From positions 186,001 to 250,000 of the forward strand of contig NC_009633.1 in assembly GCF_000016985.1 (NCBI RefSeq): 64,000 nt of DNA, in the 5' to 3' direction. The notes under the pieces were generated by a model, which saw nothing but the letters and a program-made list of their open reading frames with translations, was not told where the DNA came from and made no database searches. Shown here piece by piece: positions 59,637 to 64,000 of the stretch. Position 1 is the stretch's first letter; every line of letters begins with the position of its first letter. Source of the DNA: Alkaliphilus metalliredigens QYMF. Lineage in GTDB: Bacteria > Bacillota > Clostridia > Peptostreptococcales > Natronincolaceae. The position numbers and the translations under genes were made by a program.

Positions 59637-60746
59637 ATGGATATTAATAACAAGCAAAACATTGCCACCATTGCATTTCATAGGGCTATAAATTATGGTG
59701 CTGTTTTACAAGTTTATGCCTTGCAAAAAAGGATTGAGGAACTTGGTGGCAATTGCACAGTATTAGATTATAGAAATGATTTGTTGGAGAGTAAGCACAG
59801 GGAAACAAAAATTGGCGATTGCAAAACAATTAAGGACTATATAAGATTTATTTTCTTATCAAAAAACAATAATTTAAAGTATAAAGCCTTTAGGGCATTT
59901 AGTGAGAGTTATCTGAATTTGAGTAAACCCTATTATACTATTGATGAACTTAAAAAAGATGAACAAAAATATGACAAATTCATCACTGGTAGCGATCAAG
60001 TATGGAATGGAAATCTTAGTAATACGGATCCAGCGTATTTTTTAGATTTTGTGAATGATAGTCGAAAAAAGAATTCTTATGCTGCCAGTTTTGGTTTTGA
60101 AAAAATTCCGGATAATAAAATTGGCGATTATTATAATATGTTAAAAGGTTACAAAGAAATGTCTGTAAGAGAAATCCAAGGTACCAAAATTATTAAAGAA
60201 CTACTGGGTATGGATGTTGAAACAGTTTTAGACCCAACACTTTTATTAACTAAAGAAAAATGGTTTGAGATAGCCGAAGATTATACAAAAAATGAAAACT
60301 ACATACTTGTCTATGGGTTTGGTGAAGCGAAATATAAAATGAATTTTGCTAAAAACCTCTCAAAAAAGACCGGATGTAAGATAGTTCATATTGCGAACCC
60401 TTATTATAATGAGCGAGGCATTTTATATGAAAAATCTTTGGGACCAAAGGAGTTTCTAGGTATTTTAAAAAACGCACAGTATATAGTAACTAACTCTTTT
60501 CATGGAACAGCATTTGCTATTAACTTTAATAAAGAGTTTTTTGTTGAACCATTATCGGAAGCATTTGGCACCAATTCTAGATTAACGAATATTTTAGATT
60601 TGTTTGGCTTGAAAGACAGGCTAATATTTAGTGAAGACGTTTCAATGTATGATAAAACTATTGATTATGATAATGTGAATAAAGTTTTGAATGGAGAAAG
60701 AAAAAATTCAGTAAAATTTATTAGAGAAATAATTAATAGCAATTAA
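59637..60746 (+). CDS. Polysaccharide pyruvyl transferase-family protein
   Basis: The protein has 369 residues. It shows IATIAFHRAINYGAVLQVYA at the N-terminus, the family's ITGSDQVWNGNL, YAASFG, SVREIQGTKIIKELLG, and the late motif TNSFHGTAFAINFNKEFFVE. Members (WcaK/CsaB-like) move pyruvate from phosphoenolpyruvate to a sugar as a ketal. Pyruvylated wall polymers are the usual ligand of SLH domains, and four SLH proteins are encoded upstream, so this enzyme may help prepare their anchor. That link is inference. Confidence 0.9.
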   Translation: MDINNKQNIATIAFHRAINYGAVLQVYALQKRIEELGGNCTVLDYRNDLLESKHRETKIGDCKTIKDYIRFIFLSKNNNLKYKAFRAFSESYLNLSKPYYTIDELKKDEQKYDKFITGSDQVWNGNLSNTDPAYFLDFVNDSRKKNSYAASFGFEKIPDNKIGDYYNMLKGYKEMSVREIQGTKIIKELLGMDVETVLDPTLLLTKEKWFEIAEDYTKNENYILVYGFGEAKYKMNFAKNLSKKTGCKIVHIANPYYNERGILYEKSLGPKEFLGILKNAQYIVTNSFHGTAFAINFNKEFFVEPLSEAFGTNSRLTNILDLFGLKDRLIFSEDVSMYDKTIDYDNVNKVLNGERKNSVKFIREIINSN

Positions 60747-60844
60747 GTATGATTTTAGTTAAAGTACTTATTCAACATAATGTTTTTTAAACTAATTTAC
60801 TTTGAAGTTTAAGGATTTTAAAATTCTAAGGAGATGGTGAAAAG

Positions 60845-62014
60845 ATGATATCCGTTTTTGATATAAAAGAAGATTGTTGTGGCTGCACGTCCTGTCAGCA
60901 TATTTGCCCCACAAAGGCAATAGAAATGAAACCAGACGAGGAAGGCTTTTTATATCCAGAAATAAACCAAGAGCTATGTAATGATTGCGGACTATGCAGG
61001 ACAGTGTGTGCGTTTCAAAACGGATATGACATTTCAGATGATTTTGCCGCTCCAAAAGTTTATGCAGTTAAAAATAAGCATGAAGATGTCAGGATGGCCA
61101 GTTCATCCGGCGGTATCTTCTCTGCTATTTCAGATCATATTTTAGATAGCGATGGTTTAGTAAGCGGTGTTGCCTTTGATGAAAATATGAACGTAGTTCA
61201 TAAAATTGCCGCTACAAAAGAAGAAAGAGATGAATTTAGAGGTTCTAAGTATGTTCAAAGTGAGTTGAATCATGTTTACTCTGAAATTAAAAATTTACTT
61301 AAACAAAATAAAGCAGTGTTATTTACCGGTACACCATGCCAAAATGCAGGACTAAAAAGCTTTTTAGATTTGGCAAGGGTTAAAACGGAGAATCTAATTT
61401 TATGCGATATTGTTTGTCACGGCACACCTAGCCCATTATTGTGGAAAGAGCATGTTAGTTTTTTAGAAAATAAAAACGAGGGCAAGCTTTTACAGCATTC
61501 GTTTCGATGGAAGGAAGCAGGATGGCGTGGATATAATGTTTATGCAGCCTTTGATAATGGGAAAAGCAAATTAAACACAGCTGATGTTAAATCATTTGCA
61601 AATATATTTAGCTCTGATGCTGCCTTACGACCTTCATGCCATTACTGCAGATATGCAAACCTTAAAAGACCTTCAGATATCACAATCGCAGATTTTTGGG
61701 GTATAGAAAAAACCATGCCACAATTTGACGATAACAAAGGTATTTCTTTAACCTTAATCAACACAGCTAAAGGACAAAAACTATTTGAAGATATAAAATC
61801 TAAAATAATATATAGAGAAAGCAACACCAAAGATTGTTTGCAACGCAACTTGCAAGAATCGTCCAAAGTGTCGGAAAAAAGAGAACAGTTTTGGCAGGAT
61901 TACCATTTACGCGGATATGAGTATATAGTTAAGAAGTATGCAGGATATAATCTTAAAGCTAGTATAAAAAGAAAAGTAAAAACTGCACTAATAAAAATGG
62001 GTTTGCAGGCTTAG
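60845..62014 (+). CDS. F420-hydrogenase beta-subunit-like iron-sulfur protein
   Basis: The protein has 389 residues. Two [4Fe-4S] ferredoxin motifs open the chain: CCGCTSCQHICPTKA and CNDCGLCRTVC. The FrhB-like domain follows with MASSSGGIFSAISDHILD, FTGTPCQNAGLKSFL, CDIVCHGTPSPLLWKEHV and a third Cys cluster SCHYCRYANLKRPSDI. Such proteins sit next to pyruvyl transferases in many capsule clusters and are thought to be redox enzymes acting on sugars, not true F420 hydrogenases. The start follows AAGGAGATGG. It pairs with the upstream pyruvyl transferase gene. Confidence 0.9.
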   Translation: MISVFDIKEDCCGCTSCQHICPTKAIEMKPDEEGFLYPEINQELCNDCGLCRTVCAFQNGYDISDDFAAPKVYAVKNKHEDVRMASSSGGIFSAISDHILDSDGLVSGVAFDENMNVVHKIAATKEERDEFRGSKYVQSELNHVYSEIKNLLKQNKAVLFTGTPCQNAGLKSFLDLARVKTENLILCDIVCHGTPSPLLWKEHVSFLENKNEGKLLQHSFRWKEAGWRGYNVYAAFDNGKSKLNTADVKSFANIFSSDAALRPSCHYCRYANLKRPSDITIADFWGIEKTMPQFDDNKGISLTLINTAKGQKLFEDIKSKIIYRESNTKDCLQRNLQESSKVSEKREQFWQDYHLRGYEYIVKKYAGYNLKASIKRKVKTALIKMGLQA

Positions 62015-62198
62015 CCAAAAATTGCGTCTTCAGTTAGCAAATATGATTGGATTGCTTCGGTATGTATGTAGATTTTAAATTAGGTTGAAAATTGTGACGA
62101 ATGAAGGGTGAATGTAAGATGAAAGTTTTAATATACTAGAAAAGGTAATAAACAGGATTAAAATATGGCTTAGAGTTTTACTAAGGGACATTTCAAAT

Positions 62199-62771
62199 AT
62201 GTTGGTTTATGGGATAAAGGCTCCTAAATCTGCAGAGAGAATCTGGATAAATCCAAGGGATTGTAAATATCTCATCAAAGATATTGGGCGAAAAGGTTCG
62301 GGTAAAGTTGTAAAGGAATGGCCACCGCGTGGTGCCCATATAGTAAATGTTGACGAAATAGAAAAGATTAAATACCTAAAATTACATTGGGAAGATGGAG
62401 TTCCTTGGTCAGATTGTGGAATATATGAGTATAACTACAGACTAATAGAAAGAGGAGTCTTTGATGATGGATGTAAAAACAAGGAAGATGTAATTTTAAA
62501 GTATAAAAAACTAGACAATGTATTCGAAAAGATAAAAAAAGAAAATAAACTATTAACTCGTGCTGAACTAGATGAAAAGGCATTTAGGGAAAACGGTGGC
62601 GTGTACATACATTTAGGACCAAATGGTGAGCCATATTTTGGTGGTGCAGGATACCATCGATTTGCAATAGCATTAGTTTTAGGTATACCGCTTATCCCTG
62701 CACAGATAGGGTTTGTACATATTAGCGCTCTTGGTAAGTTAAAAGACTATAGATGTAACAACTCAGATTGA
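62199..62771 (+). CDS. Hypothetical protein with ParB/sulfiredoxin-like C-terminal part
   Basis: The protein has 190 residues from the first ATG at 62199. The frame is open and plausible upstream to 62118 (RIKIWLRVLLRDISN) but offers no start codon, so the N-terminus may be damaged or differently initiated. Visible motifs are APKSAERIWINPRDC, HWEDGVPWSDCGIYEY, then YIHLGPNGEPYFGGAGYHRF and AIALVLGIPLIPAQIGFVH. The last resembles the G-x-H-R-x-x-I segment of ParB-like folds. Similar unnamed proteins occur in archaeal and bacterial polysaccharide clusters. No function can be given. A five-codon relic frame (ATG-AAA-GTT) lies at 62119. Confidence 0.6.
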   Translation: MLVYGIKAPKSAERIWINPRDCKYLIKDIGRKGSGKVVKEWPPRGAHIVNVDEIEKIKYLKLHWEDGVPWSDCGIYEYNYRLIERGVFDDGCKNKEDVILKYKKLDNVFEKIKKENKLLTRAELDEKAFRENGGVYIHLGPNGEPYFGGAGYHRFAIALVLGIPLIPAQIGFVHISALGKLKDYRCNNSD

Positions 62772-62846
62772 TTCAGCTCGTAAAATAACTTTATCTAATC
62801 TGATTTATAAACATCTTCTAAGAATACAATACTATGGAGGCAGTCT

Positions 62847-64000
62847 ATGACACAATCACAAAAGGCAGTACAGTCTGTTTTAATAATAATGTTTTTTACA
62901 TTAGCAAGCAAGGTGTTAGGTTTTATTCGAGAAATATTAATTGCAGCAAAATTTGGTTCTGGTGTGGAGACCGATACTTTTTTTATTGCCCTAACTGCTA
63001 CAACTCTATTCACAACCTTCTTCACTCAGTCTATAAACACTACAATGATTCCAATATTATCAGAAGTTGAACGTAAAGAAGGGATTTTAGGCAAAAGAAG
63101 TCATACTAATAATTTATTAAATATTGTAATGGTGATTTCTTTTTTTCTAGTTATTGTTGCGTGGTTTTTAGCGCCATTAATTATTAGAATTTTAGCTCAT
63201 GGTTTTGAGGGAGAACAGTTCAATCAGACTGTATTATTAATGAGAATTGGGTTACCTGTTTTCTTTTTTGCAAGTGCTGTCGGAATCTTTAGAGGCTACC
63301 TTCAAAGTGAAATGAAGTTTACAGAGTCAGCGATTGCTCAATTTCCATTTAACTTTGTTTATATATTCTTCCTTGTATTTTTGGCAGATTTACTTGGCAT
63401 TAAGGGATTAATGGTAGCTAGTGTATTAGCTGTTGGTGCACAAATACTTATTCAAATTCCTGGATTAAGAAAAATCAATTTTCAATATCAGTTTATATTT
63501 GATGTAAAAGATTACTATGTAAAAAAAATATTACATTTGGTGCCACCGGTCTTAATTAGTGTTGCTGTGAGTGATATTAACAAGATTGTTGACCGCTCAT
63601 TAGCATCAACTCTAATTGACGGAAGTGTATCTGCCTTAAATTATAGTAATAGATTAAAAGGTCTGATCATTGGTATTTTCACAGCTGCAATTGTCACTGT
63701 TCTGTTTCCATTACTTTCACAAAAAGCAGATAAAAATAATCACGATGAATTTAAAAGTGTATTTAGATATGGTGTTAATACGATTCTATTAATAACAGTC
63801 CCAGCAACTGTAGGGATGATTGTGTTAGCGGAACCGATTGTAAGATTATCCTTTGAAAGAGGAGCTTTTGACGCTACAGCATCTTATATGACTGCAGGTG
63901 CATTAATTTTTTATTCTATAGGAATCGTAGGTATGGGATTAAAGAGTTTCTTAAATAGAGCGTATTATGCTTTGCAAGATACGAAAACACCAATGTATAA
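62847..64000 (+). CDS. MurJ/Wzx-type lipid-linked glycan flippase, 3' end outside window
   Basis: The frame starts at ATG 62847, seven bases after GGAGG, and stays open to the window edge (384 codons). The product is a polytopic membrane protein of the MOP superfamily. It begins TQSQKAVQSVLIIMFFTLAS, then KVLGFIREILIAAKFG (the MurJ family's GF-x-R-E segment), then MIPILSEV, KIVDRSLAS and SFERGAFDATASYMT. MurJ flips lipid II; paralogues inside glycan loci flip the repeat unit. Its position here favours export of the locus product, though MurJ-like lipid II transport is possible. Confidence 0.9.
   Translation, partial: MTQSQKAVQSVLIIMFFTLASKVLGFIREILIAAKFGSGVETDTFFIALTATTLFTTFFTQSINTTMIPILSEVERKEGILGKRSHTNNLLNIVMVISFFLVIVAWFLAPLIIRILAHGFEGEQFNQTVLLMRIGLPVFFFASAVGIFRGYLQSEMKFTESAIAQFPFNFVYIFFLVFLADLLGIKGLMVASVLAVGAQILIQIPGLRKINFQYQFIFDVKDYYVKKILHLVPPVLISVAVSDINKIVDRSLASTLIDGSVSALNYSNRLKGLIIGIFTAAIVTVLFPLLSQKADKNNHDEFKSVFRYGVNTILLITVPATVGMIVLAEPIVRLSFERGAFDATASYMTAGALIFYSIGIVGMGLKSFLNRAYYALQDTKTPMY

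Noticed and set aside
60845-62014. True F420 hydrogenase subunit
   Set aside because: There are no FrhA/FrhG or F420 genes nearby, and the glycan context fits the capsule-associated branch of the family.
1-64000. tRNA, rRNA or complete insertion sequence
   Set aside because: I looked for conserved tRNA arms, rRNA motifs and transposase-like proteins and found none; a tRNAscan or covariance search would settle it.

Overview
The window looks like a chromosome segment of a low-GC, anaerobic, spore-forming Firmicute, most like the alkaliphilic clostridia (Alkaliphilus/Natronincola type). The evidence is a yabP-yabQ-divIC-S1-spoIIE sporulation and division cluster, AGGAGG ribosome sites with frequent GTG/TTG starts, and many secreted proteins with S-layer homology (SLH) or copper-amine-oxidase-N (stalk) domains. 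The genus is an inference. The first 45 kb is moderately AT-rich. The last 15 kb is clearly more AT-rich, as is usual for exchanged polysaccharide loci. I saw no rRNA, tRNA, complete insertion sequence or CRISPR array.

Region 1 (1-5.6 kb) holds a SpoIID/LytB-domain protein cut by the window edge, YabP, YabQ, a DivIC/FtsB-type division protein, an S1-domain RNA-binding protein and the SpoIIE phosphatase. Spo0A-box-like sites lie upstream of spoIIE. Region 2 (5.7-6.8 kb) is a compact regulatory module: two divergent XRE regulators, with an 18-bp perfect palindrome filling the spacer of a sigma-A promoter, and a 55-codon Spo0E-like phosphatase gene.

Region 3 (7-40 kb) is mainly a cell-surface island. 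It encodes a secreted S41 protease, four SLH proteins, a protein built of internally repeated stalk modules, a roughly 2200-residue IPT/TIG protein with a fibronectin III domain, a probable abundant S-layer protein with a strong promoter region and long leader, and a CotH-kinase/lamin-tail protein. Embedded in it are pyrG, behind a promoter-proximal terminator, and a TetR-controlled RND exporter operon. That operon lies next to a TolC-like gene, which is unexpected in an organism assumed to have one membrane.

Region 4 (40-64 kb) is an exopolysaccharide or cell-wall glycan locus. It has a Wzz-type chain-length regulator, an O-antigen ligase/polymerase with a G10 tract in its reading frame, a winged-helix regulator, a lipid-carrier sugar transferase, glycosyltransferases, the WecB/WecC route to UDP-ManNAcA, a second polymerase, a pyruvyl transferase, an F420-hydrogenase-beta-like protein and a MurJ/Wzx-type flippase running off the right end.

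Between the locus regulator and the initiating sugar transferase (45-48.7 kb) sits a small defence or conflict island. It contains a HepT-like HEPN toxin whose MntA-type partner is broken by one stop codon, a DUF1016/YhcG nuclease remnant, an orphan type IV pseudopilin, and a two-gene CBASS-like system: a membrane-anchored NUDIX-like effector and a cGAS/DncV-like nucleotidyltransferase. This island, the G10 tract and the TolC-like/RND set are the most interesting items.
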